Shown: positions 57,247 to 64,000 of the stretch, piece after piece
Layout: each line of letters starts with the position of its first letter
Position numbering within the stretch: the stretch's first letter is position 1
NCBI RefSeq assembly: GCF_000315445.1
Contig: NZ_JH992957.1
Span: forward strand, 231,047-295,046
DNA: 64,000 nucleotides
Source: Alloiococcus otitis ATCC 51267
GTDB lineage: Bacteria; Bacillota; Bacilli; Lactobacillales; Carnobacteriaceae_A
Reading direction: 5' to 3'
Notes under the pieces: generated by a model
What the model was told of the DNA's origin: nothing
The model's input: only the letters and a program-made list of their open reading frames with translations
The model's database searches: none
Program-made: the position numbers and the translations under genes

Positions 57247-59004
57247 ATGAAAAAAACCAAGATCGTTTGTACCATAGGTCCTGCCAGTGAATCTCCTCAG
57301 GTTCTCGACCAATTAGTTGCTGAAGGCATGAATGTTGCTCGCTTGAATTTTTCCCATGGGGACCATGAGGAGCACCTAGCACGAATTAAAAATATCCGGC
57401 AGGCTGCCCAAAAAGCCAAAAAGCACATTGGAATTATGCTAGATACCAAGGGACCTGAAATTCGGACCCATGATATGAAAGACGGTTTGGTGAATATTAA
57501 TAAGGGCGACCAAATCCGGATAGCCATGGAGGAGGTGGAAGGGACCAAGGAAAAATTTTCCATCACCTATCCAAACCTCATCCAGGATGTTCACGTGGGA
57601 TCGAGTATCTTACTGGATGACGGCTTGATCAACCTACAAGTGACTGACATTGACCAAGACAAGCAAGAAATTGTTACCAAGGCCCTCAATAGTGGAAATT
57701 TAAAAAATAAAAAGGGTGTCAATGTGCCGGGAGTTTCCGTTAACTTGCCTGGGATTACCGAAAAAGACCGGAAAGATATTATCTTTGGTTTGGAAAACGG
57801 GATAGACTTTATTGCTGCATCCTTTGTCCGCCGTCCTTCTGATGTGTTAGAAATCACTGAATTGCTAGAGGAATACGATGCCATGCATGTGCAGATTATT
57901 CCAAAAATTGAAAACCAAGAAGGGGTCGACAACCTGGAAGAAATTGTCAATGTATCAGATGGTTTGATGGTTGCCCGGGGGGACTTGGGAGTTGAAATTC
58001 CAGCTGAGGAAGTACCAATCGTCCAAAAACAAATGATCAAACACTTAAACTCGGTTGGCAAACCCGTTATCACAGCTACCCAAATGTTAGACTCCATGCA
58101 GGTTAACCCCAGACCTACCCGAGCTGAGGCATCTGACGTGGCTAATGCTATTTTTGATGGAACGGATGCCATTATGCTCTCAGGCGAGACAGCTGCAGGG
58201 GACTACCCTGTGGAAGCTGTCCGTACCATGGCTAATATTGCGGTCCGGACCGAAACAGCCTTGGTTGGTCAAGATGCTTATTCACTCAAACAATTCGACA
58301 AGTCAGACTTGTCCGAAGCCATTGGGCAAGCAGTTGGCCACACTGCTAAGAACTTGAAGATTAAAACCATTGTGGCAGCAACTGAATCTGGCCACACTGC
58401 CCGGATGATTTCCAAATTCCGGCCCCAAGCCATTATTTTAGCTGCAACTTTCTCAGACCAAACAGCCAAAAGCCTTTCACTCAAATGGGGGGTTGTTCCA
58501 ACGGTTGTTAACAAACCCAAGTCTACGGATGATATGTTCAACCTAGCTACCCAAAAATCGGTCGAGGGTGGCTTTGTAGAAGAAGGCGATTTAATTTTAA
58601 TCACAGCCGGCGTCCCAGTTGGGGAAAGAGGGACAACTAATGTCATGAAAATTCAAATGGTTGGCTCCAAGCTAGTAGAAGGCCAAGGGGTTGGCAACAA
58701 GTCTATTGTCGGCAAGGCTTATGTAGCAAATTCAGCTGACCAAGCCAATGTCAAGATGGTCAAAGGTGGTGTCTTGGTTGCCAAAACCACCGACAAGGAC
58801 TACTTGAGTGCCATTGAGCGAGCTTCTGCCATCGTGGTCGAGCAGGGTGGCTTGACCTCCCATGCCGCAGTTGTCGGTATTGCCATGGGGATTCCGGTTG
58901 TGGTCTCAGCTAAAAATGCCACTAAATTAATCAATGATGAGGAAGTCATCACAGTTGACGGCCGGCGGGGAATTGTTTACCGCGGGGCAACGTCAGCGAT
59001 TTAA
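57247..59004 (+). CDS. pyk: pyruvate kinase with C-terminal PEP-utilizer domain
   Basis: 585 residues. TIM barrel with [25 protein letters not shown], the active-site [17 protein letters not shown] and ATQMLDSM. An allosteric C domain follows, and then an extra ~110-residue domain found in Bacillus-type enzymes, with the phospho-His-like motif [12 protein letters not shown] (about 535). The ATG at 57247 gives the B. subtilis length. A GTG at 57235 in frame has an AAAAGG only three bases away and cannot be excluded. Confidence 0.96.
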   Translation: MKKTKIVCTIGPASESPQVLDQLVAEGMNVARLNFSHGDHEEHLARIKNIRQAAQKAKKHIGIMLDTKGPEIRTHDMKDGLVNINKGDQIRIAMEEVEGTKEKFSITYPNLIQDVHVGSSILLDDGLINLQVTDIDQDKQEIVTKALNSGNLKNKKGVNVPGVSVNLPGITEKDRKDIIFGLENGIDFIAASFVRRPSDVLEITELLEEYDAMHVQIIPKIENQEGVDNLEEIVNVSDGLMVARGDLGVEIPAEEVPIVQKQMIKHLNSVGKPVITATQMLDSMQVNPRPTRAEASDVANAIFDGTDAIMLSGETAAGDYPVEAVRTMANIAVRTETALVGQDAYSLKQFDKSDLSEAIGQAVGHTAKNLKIKTIVAATESGHTARMISKFRPQAIILAATFSDQTAKSLSLKWGVVPTVVNKPKSTDDMFNLATQKSVEGGFVEEGDLILITAGVPVGERGTTNVMKIQMVGSKLVEGQGVGNKSIVGKAYVANSADQANVKMVKGGVLVAKTTDKDYLSAIERASAIVVEQGGLTSHAAVVGIAMGIPVVVSAKNATKLINDEEVITVDGRRGIVYRGATSAI

Positions 59005-59018
59005 AACCAGAAAAAGCT

Positions 59019-59048
59019 GGGTGATTCACTAGGGTCACCCTTTTTTCT
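59019..59048 (+). terminator. rho-independent terminator of pfkA-pyk
   Basis: GGGTGA (59019-59024) pairs with TCACCC (59035-59040), followed by TTTTTTCTTTT. The cvfB ribosome site lies just behind, so some read-through is possible. Confidence 0.78.
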
Positions 59049-59066
59049 TTTAGGAGGACTGAACTG

Positions 59067-59927
59067 ATGAAAGATCTTGGTAAAATTGTAAAAGCCCTCA
59101 TTGTAGACCAGGTTGAGGGAGTCTATTTGGCCCAAAAGGAGGGGGAGACCTACGAGGTCAAAAGCGATAAACCTCTCCAACTAGGCCAAACGGTAGATGC
59201 CTTTGCCTACCTTAACCAGGACAAGCAAAAGGTGATGACGGTGGATTTACCTATTGTGAGCTTGGATGATTATGGTTGGGCCCGGGTGGTTGACCGCAAG
59301 CGGGGCTTGGGCGTTTTTGTCGATATTGGCCTAGAAGACAAGGATATTGCCATTTCCTTGGATGACTTGCCTGAAGAAGTCAAGTATTGGCCCAAAAAAG
59401 ATGACCAGGTCTATATTAACTTGTGGACCGATAAAAAAGATCGGCTGTGGGGCAAACTGGCTAGTCCTGACTTGTTTAAGACCATGACCAACAAGGGGAC
59501 GGCCAGTTTGCACAATAATGATGTGACAGGTCGGGTTTTGGACTTGAAAGCTGCGGGTGATTATCTTATCACTGGCGATAATTACCTGGCCTACCTGCCC
59601 CAAACTGAAAAAGAAGAAGAAACCAGGCTAGGCCAAGAAGTTAAAGGCCGGATTATTGGCTTAAGAGAAGATGGGGTCTTGTACTTGTCGACGAAACCGA
59701 GGGCTCATGAAGTGATTGATGAAGATGCCCAGATGATTTATGCAGCCATCTTAAGAAGCCCCAACCAGGCAATTCCCTACCACGACAAGAGCGACCCCCA
59801 AGCTATTCGGGATTATTTTGGGATCAGTAAGGGGCAATTCAAGCGGGCGGTGGGCCACTTGATGAAGGATAATTTAGTGGCCCAAGACCAGGAAAAGACC
59901 TATTTGCTTCATAATAAAAATAAATAA
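59067..59927 (+). CDS. cvfB: CvfB-like S1 RNA-binding regulatory protein
   Basis: 286 residues made of repeated S1-type beta barrels and a C-terminal winged helix (YFGISKGQFKRAVGHLMKD, about 250-268). The DYGWARVVDRKRGLGVFVDI segment is the core S1 motif. In Staphylococcus aureus CvfB affects virulence gene expression by binding RNA. In B. subtilis the homologue is YitL. AGGAGG precedes the ATG. It is probably cotranscribed weakly with pyk or from an unseen promoter. Confidence 0.9.
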   Translation: MKDLGKIVKALIVDQVEGVYLAQKEGETYEVKSDKPLQLGQTVDAFAYLNQDKQKVMTVDLPIVSLDDYGWARVVDRKRGLGVFVDIGLEDKDIAISLDDLPEEVKYWPKKDDQVYINLWTDKKDRLWGKLASPDLFKTMTNKGTASLHNNDVTGRVLDLKAAGDYLITGDNYLAYLPQTEKEEETRLGQEVKGRIIGLREDGVLYLSTKPRAHEVIDEDAQMIYAAILRSPNQAIPYHDKSDPQAIRDYFGISKGQFKRAVGHLMKDNLVAQDQEKTYLLHNKNK

Positions 59928-60044
59928 TCAAGTGAAAACTATTGTTAAATCCCCACAAATATTTTATAATTGTTACAAATAAGTTATTATCAATATTTAT
60001 ATAAGATATCTAGTTTGTAATTAATATAAAGTGAGGGGCTAGGC

Positions 60045-60509
60045 ATGAGTCAAACATTATTAGATCAAATCAAAGATACCCTGTCTGAGGCTGGTTACAA
60101 GTTAACGCCTCAGAGGGAAGTTACGGTTCAAGTGATGATTGACCAGGAAAATGAACGATTGAGTGCTGAAGAGATTTACCTAAAGGTTAAAAATAATAAC
60201 GTGGGCATTGGCCTGGCCACCGTTTACCGGACCTTGGAAATTTTGACAGATTTGAATATTCTAAATAAGGTCACCTTCCAAGATGGTCTGGCCCGGTATG
60301 ACCTCAATAAGCACCCCAACCAGCATAAACCCCACTATCTCTTGTGCCTATCCTGTGGAAAGATTGAAGAGGTAGCCAGTGACCATTTGAAAGGGGTCGA
60401 GGAAGAAATTGAAAGCCAGTACCATTTTAAAATTAAAGACCACCGTCTGATTTTTCACGGCATCTGCCAGGAATGCCAAATGAAAGAATCGCAAGATGAA
60501 TTAGAGTAG
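60045..60509 (+). CDS. fur: Fur family transcriptional regulator
   Basis: 154 residues. The N-terminal winged helix ends in IGLATVYRTLEILTDLNIL, the recognition helix of Fur proteins. The metal-binding C-terminal half has HKPHYLLCLSCG and GICQECQ, giving two CxxC zinc pairs. Fur, Zur and PerR cannot be told apart by motif alone. The gene order fur-xerD-deoB-punA equals that of B. subtilis fur, which favours Fur. GAGGGGC precedes the ATG. A very AT-rich upstream region contains ATTATCA (59986-59992), a Fur-box half, so autoregulation is possible. Confidence 0.88.
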   Translation: MSQTLLDQIKDTLSEAGYKLTPQREVTVQVMIDQENERLSAEEIYLKVKNNNVGIGLATVYRTLEILTDLNILNKVTFQDGLARYDLNKHPNQHKPHYLLCLSCGKIEEVASDHLKGVEEEIESQYHFKIKDHRLIFHGICQECQMKESQDELE

Positions 60510-60517
60510 GGACAAGT

Positions 60518-61429
60518 GTGGAAACAGGAATTTTACAAGACTATCTTTATTTTTTACGGGTTGAGCGTGGCCTGTCCGAAAACTCCATCAAGAGTTATGA
60601 AAGGGACATTCGGCAATTTATCACTTTTTTGCAAGATAAGAACCTAGTTAGCTTTAATCAGACAGACCGCTATACCATCTTGTCTTTTTTGCAGGACCAG
60701 CGACAAAAAGGCAAGTCTAACAATTCCATGGTCCGGATGGTGTCTTCTTTACGTAAATTTTTCCAGTTCCTCAAGCAAGAATCTTATATTGACCAGGACC
60801 CCATGACCCTCATTGACTCGCCCAAGAAAGGCAAGGTCCTCCCCCAGGTGATCAGCCAGGAGGAAGTAGAGCGGTTAATTGAAATGAGTGACACTAAGAC
60901 GGTACTGGGCTTGAGAAACCGGGCCATCTTAGAGGTCTTGTATGCGACAGGCTTGAGGATTTCTGAACTGATACACTTGAAACTAACGGACCTCCACCTG
61001 ACCATGTCCTTGATCCAAACCAAGGGAAAAGGGGACAAGGAACGGATTGTTCCCATTTCTGACACGGCCATTTATTGGTTGCAAGACTACTTAGAAAACA
61101 GCCGTGAAAGACTTTTGGCAAAGTCAGGCCAAGAGACCAATATCGTCTTTCTTAATGCCCGGGGACGGCCCTTGAGCCGGCAAGGTTTATGGAAGAAAAT
61201 CAAGCAACTGGTCAACCAGGCGGGCATTAAAGCCCAAGTGACCCCCCATACCCTCCGCCATTCCTTTGCCACCCACTTACTGGAGAACGGGGCTGATTTG
61301 CGAATTGTCCAAGAACTACTGGGCCATTCGGATATTTCGACCACCCAAATTTATACCCATATTACCAAGCAAAGACTCCAGGATGTCTACAATGCCTACC
61401 ATCCTCGGGCTAAAAAGAATAAAGAGTGA
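60518..61429 (+). CDS. xerD: site-specific tyrosine recombinase XerD
   Basis: 303 residues, resolves chromosome dimers at dif with XerC. The SAM-like N-terminal domain ends near 100. Catalytic residues: Arg in ATGLRISELIHL (about 145), Lys in GKGDKERIVP, HxxR in HTLRHSFATHLL (about 244), His in LLGHSDIS and the nucleophile Tyr in TTQIYTHI (about 283). All are present. Start is GTG 60518, 9 bases after fur, so the two are coupled. The stop lies inside the terminator stem. Confidence 0.95.
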   Translation: METGILQDYLYFLRVERGLSENSIKSYERDIRQFITFLQDKNLVSFNQTDRYTILSFLQDQRQKGKSNNSMVRMVSSLRKFFQFLKQESYIDQDPMTLIDSPKKGKVLPQVISQEEVERLIEMSDTKTVLGLRNRAILEVLYATGLRISELIHLKLTDLHLTMSLIQTKGKGDKERIVPISDTAIYWLQDYLENSRERLLAKSGQETNIVFLNARGRPLSRQGLWKKIKQLVNQAGIKAQVTPHTLRHSFATHLLENGADLRIVQELLGHSDISTTQIYTHITKQRLQDVYNAYHPRAKKNKE

Positions 61430-61448
61430 GCTCATGAGCTCACTCTTT
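61421..61448. terminator. terminator of fur-xerD
   Basis: AAAGAGTGAGCT pairs perfectly with AGCTCACTCTTT across CATG. The xerD stop TGA (61427-61429) is inside the stem. T-run short. Confidence 0.8.
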
Positions 61449-61513
61449 TCTACCTTAAGGCTTATTGCTTCCTATGAATAAAGCTTAGTAAGGGGATTTC
61501 GCAATGAAGTCTC

Positions 61514-61534
61514 TGCAAGAATACTTGCATTTTT
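61514..61534 (+). terminator. small terminator-like hairpin in the deoB upstream region
   Basis: TGCAAG (61514-61519) pairs with CTTGCA (61524-61529), 4-base loop, followed by TTTTTA. It could be a second terminator behind xerD or an attenuator for deoB. The rest of this 189-base gap is AT-rich, with no clear promoter. Confidence 0.4.
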
Positions 61535-61618
61535 AGCCTCACTCACTTATGATTTACTAAAAAGCAACTTGTATAAAAGTAATAAATGTAATTTTTATAA
61601 AAAGGAGAAGGGAAGACC

Positions 61619-62788
61619 ATGAAATTTAACCGTATCCACTTACTCGTCTTGGACTCAGTTGGGATTGGCCAAGCTCCAGATGCTCAAGATTTTGGCGATG
61701 AAGGCAGTCATACCTTAGGTCATATCGCTGACCAGGTGGGCTTAACCATCCCCAACCTAGAAAAACTAGGCTTGGGTAAGATTGAAGACTTAAAAGGAGT
61801 TGCCAAGCCGGACCAAAGCCAGGCTTACTATACCAAACTGGAAGAAGTATCAGCCGGCAAGGATACTATGACTGGCCACTGGGAAATTGCTGGTTTGAAT
61901 ATCCAGACTCCTTTTCGAGTTTTTCCGGATGGTTTTCCCGATGACTTAATCCAAAAGATCCAAGACCACACCGGGCGAGACGTAGTGGCCAATAAGCCGG
62001 CCTCTGGAACTGAAATTATTGAAGAATGGGGTCAGCACCAGCTGGATACGGGCGACTTAATTATCTATACTTCAGCTGACCCAGTCTTGCAGATTGCAGC
62101 CCACGAGGAGGTTATTCCCCTTGAAGAATTGTATGATATCTGCGAATATGTGAGAAGTATAACCAAAGAAGAGCCTTATATGATTGGCCGGATCATTGCC
62201 CGCCCCTACATTGGGACCCCTGGCAACTTTGAGCGGACCAGTAACCGCCATGACTATGCCTTGAGCCCCTTTGGCAAAACTGTTCTCAACTATTTAGAAG
62301 AAGCGGGTTATGAGGTGAAGGCAGTTGGTAAGATTTGGGATATCTTTAATGGGTCAGGGATAACTGATGCGGTTCGGACCCAGTCAAATGATGATGGGAT
62401 CACCAAGCTACTAGAAGTGATGGACCAGGACTTCACCGGCCTTAGCTTTACCAATCTGGTGGATTTTGATGCCAAGTTTGGTCACAGAAGAGATGTTCAA
62501 GGCTACGGCCAGGCTATTGAAGCCTTTGACCAACGTTTGCCAGAATTGCTGGACAAGTTAAGAGAAGATGACTTACTCTTAATTACAGCTGACCACGGCA
62601 ATGACCCTACTGCTTCAGGGACCGACCACACCAGAGAATACGTCCCCCTTTTAGCTTATTCCAAGTCCTTTAAGGAGCCAGGTCAACTTAGTCAAGGCTA
62701 CTTTTCTGATATTGCTGCCACAATTGCTGCTAACTTTGACCTTGACCAGGTTGAAAACGGCAAGAGTTTCTTGAACTCATTAAATTAA
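61619..62788 (+). CDS. deoB: phosphopentomutase
   Basis: 389 residues, alkaline-phosphatase superfamily, interconverts (deoxy)ribose-1-phosphate and 5-phosphate. Metal-binding [17 protein letters not shown] at the N-terminus, the phosphorylated Thr in [13 protein letters not shown] (about 85), and the late metal motifs TADHGNDPT and [21 protein letters not shown] site. It is the first of a two-gene nucleoside salvage unit with punA. Confidence 0.97.
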   Translation: MKFNRIHLLVLDSVGIGQAPDAQDFGDEGSHTLGHIADQVGLTIPNLEKLGLGKIEDLKGVAKPDQSQAYYTKLEEVSAGKDTMTGHWEIAGLNIQTPFRVFPDGFPDDLIQKIQDHTGRDVVANKPASGTEIIEEWGQHQLDTGDLIIYTSADPVLQIAAHEEVIPLEELYDICEYVRSITKEEPYMIGRIIARPYIGTPGNFERTSNRHDYALSPFGKTVLNYLEEAGYEVKAVGKIWDIFNGSGITDAVRTQSNDDGITKLLEVMDQDFTGLSFTNLVDFDAKFGHRRDVQGYGQAIEAFDQRLPELLDKLREDDLLLITADHGNDPTASGTDHTREYVPLLAYSKSFKEPGQLSQGYFSDIAATIAANFDLDQVENGKSFLNSLN

Positions 62789-62798
62789 GGGGGAAGCT

Positions 62799-63614
62799 AT
62801 GACACTAATAGATGACATTAACCAAGCCCAAGCCTATTTAAGGGACCAGGGAATGGGCCAGGCTGAAATTGGCCTGGTATTAGGATCAGGTCTAGGAGAC
62901 TTAGCTGACCAGGTAGACAACCGCCTGGCTATTCCCTACCGAGATATTCCCCACTTCCCAACTTCTACCGTATCAGGCCACCAAGGGCTCTTGATTTTTG
63001 GTGACTTGGCGGGCAAAAAAGTCTTGGCCATGCAAGGACGGTTTCACTACTATGAAGGCTACACCATGAAAGAAGTGACTTTTCCCATAAGGGTCATGAA
63101 GGCACTAGGAGTTCACAGTCTCTTAGTCACCAATGCTGCTGGCGGGGTAAACCCTAACTTTAAGCCTGGAGACTTGATGTTGATCAAGGACCAGCTGAAT
63201 CTGACCGGAGACAACCCCTTGATAGGTTTCAACCATGACCAACTTGGTCCTCGTTTTCCAGATATGAGTCAAAGTTATGACCAAGATTACCAAGAACTTA
63301 TTTTGGGCCAAGCAGAAAAGTTGGGCATTTCTCTACAAGAAGGGGTCTATGCCGGTTTGTCAGGACCGACTTATGAAACACCAGCTGAAGTCAAAATGGT
63401 GGGTATTTTAGGCGGGGATGCCGTGGGGATGTCAACGGTGGCTGAAGCCATTGTTGCTAAACACAGTCAAATGAAATTGGCTGGCCTATCTTGTATCACC
63501 AACTTAGCTGCTGGCTTACAGGAGAGCTTGAGCCATGAAGAAGTGATTGAGACTACCCAGGCAGTCAAAGACAAGTTTAAATCCTTGGTCTTAGCCTTTT
63601 TGGAGACTATTTAA
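62799..63614 (+). CDS. punA: purine nucleoside phosphorylase (trimeric type)
   Basis: 271 residues, splits inosine and guanosine into base and ribose-1-phosphate, which DeoB then isomerises. Motifs of the trimeric class: GLVLGSGLGDLAD, VSGHQGLLIFG, MQGRFHYYEGYTM, VTNAAGGVNP, GLSGPTYETPAEVKM, and Asn in CITNLAAGL (about 238), typical of 6-oxopurine specificity. It lies 10 bases after deoB with an AAGGGGG site. A hairpin (CCTGGC/GCCAGG) follows at about 63626-63644, without a T-run. Confidence 0.95.
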   Translation: MTLIDDINQAQAYLRDQGMGQAEIGLVLGSGLGDLADQVDNRLAIPYRDIPHFPTSTVSGHQGLLIFGDLAGKKVLAMQGRFHYYEGYTMKEVTFPIRVMKALGVHSLLVTNAAGGVNPNFKPGDLMLIKDQLNLTGDNPLIGFNHDQLGPRFPDMSQSYDQDYQELILGQAEKLGISLQEGVYAGLSGPTYETPAEVKMVGILGGDAVGMSTVAEAIVAKHSQMKLAGLSCITNLAAGLQESLSHEEVIETTQAVKDKFKSLVLAFLETI

Positions 63615-63737
63615 GAATATTTTGAACCTGGCCAGTATTGCCAGGGACTTCAAGTCTGAGGATGGGGCTCAGTTCATAGGCTTCGAGATTGAGGCTGAAT
63701 TTGTTTAGCAAAAGATTGTTTAAAAAGGAGTAACAAG

Positions 63738-64000
63738 ATGTTAACTGCATTTAAATCAGATTACGAAAAGATAGCAATGGGTTTGTTATCTTATATTGAT
63801 GATTTAAAAGTAACCTCCCGTCTTAAAGAGGAGATGGACCTCTATACTGATGAGGATAACCGTCAGCTTTTTTTGTGGAAAAGTGACGAAACGGATGACT
63901 TTTGTGGGGTCATTGGAATTGAAGAAAACGATGATTTGATCTTGGTTCGCCATATTGCTGTCAATCCCTCTTACCGGAATGAGGGAATTGCCTACCAAAT
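63738..64000 (+). CDS. ribT: GNAT-type acetyltransferase, RibT-like (3' end outside window)
   Basis: The first 87 codons are visible and open to the edge. The start ATG lies behind AAAGGAGTAAC. The sequence MLTAFKSDYEKIAMGLLSYI at the beginning and VRHIAVNPSYRNEGIAYQ at the end resemble RibT of Firmicutes, a GNAT protein found near scpA-scpB. The motif VNPSYRNEGIA is the acetyl-CoA loop (variant of QxxGxG/A). The rest of the fold is cut off. Its natural substrate is unknown. Confidence 0.72.
   Translation, partial: MLTAFKSDYEKIAMGLLSYIDDLKVTSRLKEEMDLYTDEDNRQLFLWKSDETDDFCGVIGIEENDDLILVRHIAVNPSYRNEGIAYQ

Noticed and set aside
63622-63708. About 29-codon open frame between punA and ribT
   Set aside because: Starts only at TTG without a ribosome site. 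Sequence not recognised.

Overview
The window is a chromosomal segment of a low-GC Gram-positive bacterium, most likely a member of the Lactobacillales. The support is: strong AAAGGAGG-type ribosome binding sites, the Firmicutes gene order gmk-rpoZ-coaBC-priA-fmt-rsmB-prpC-prkC-rsgA-rpe-thiN/rpmB/yloU-fakA-recG-plsX-acpP, a Gram-positive type DnaE, an RNase J2 paralogue, and a nine-gene V-type ATPase operon in the order known from Enterococcus hirae. The gene content would fit Aerococcaceae, but the sequence alone does not fix the genus. Nearly everything is core genome. The only clear mobile element is a group II intron.

Layout. 1-5.9 kb: end of holA, then rpsT, uvrB, rpsO and pnp, with structured RNA leaders before rpsO and pnp. 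5.9-8.9 kb (minus strand): chorismate mutase, a DASS-type anion transporter whose start codon region carries a probable one-base frameshift, and birA. 9-10.8 kb: rnjB, an RNase J2 with several catalytic positions replaced. 11-14.6 kb: an opuC-type compatible-solute ABC transporter. 14.7-15.1 kb (minus): a small unknown protein. 15.3-23.8 kb: V-ATPase operon ntpFIKECGABD, whose K subunit keeps all five Na+ ligands. 24-25.4 kb: a patatin-like phospholipase. 25.5-37.5 kb: a long run of compact, often overlapping genes from gmk to thiN (nucleotide, CoA, primosome, formyl-Met-tRNA, rRNA methylation, Ser/Thr kinase and phosphatase, ribosome assembly, pentose phosphate, thiamine). 37.5-43.5 kb: rpmB (minus), yloU, fakA, recG, plsX, acpP. 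43.6-49.5 kb: oligopeptide transporter oppDFBCA. 49.57-51.43 kb: group II intron with its reverse transcriptase, inserted just behind the oppA terminator. 51.4-64 kb: HAD phosphatase (minus), sufT-like gene, dnaE, pfkA, pyk, cvfB, fur, xerD, deoB, punA and the start of ribT.

How the genes relate. rpsO-pnp, pfkA-pyk, fur-xerD-deoB-punA and gmk-to-thiN match known Firmicutes neighbourhoods. Genes often present in those neighbourhoods are absent here: def between priA and fmt, fapR/fabD/fabG between plsX and acpP, accDA between dnaE and pfkA, and rnc-smc-ftsY after acpP. A Na+-type V-ATPase, a DASS-type carrier and the opuC system together suggest Na+ and osmotic homeostasis, which is inference. 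No CRISPR array, prophage, rRNA or tRNA gene was seen. The most interesting signals are RNA-level and regulatory: an H-type pseudoknot before rpsO, a long stem before pnp, inverted repeats at the opuC and V-ATPase promoters, and the terminator-adjacent intron that has cut a minus-strand gene off from its shared terminator.
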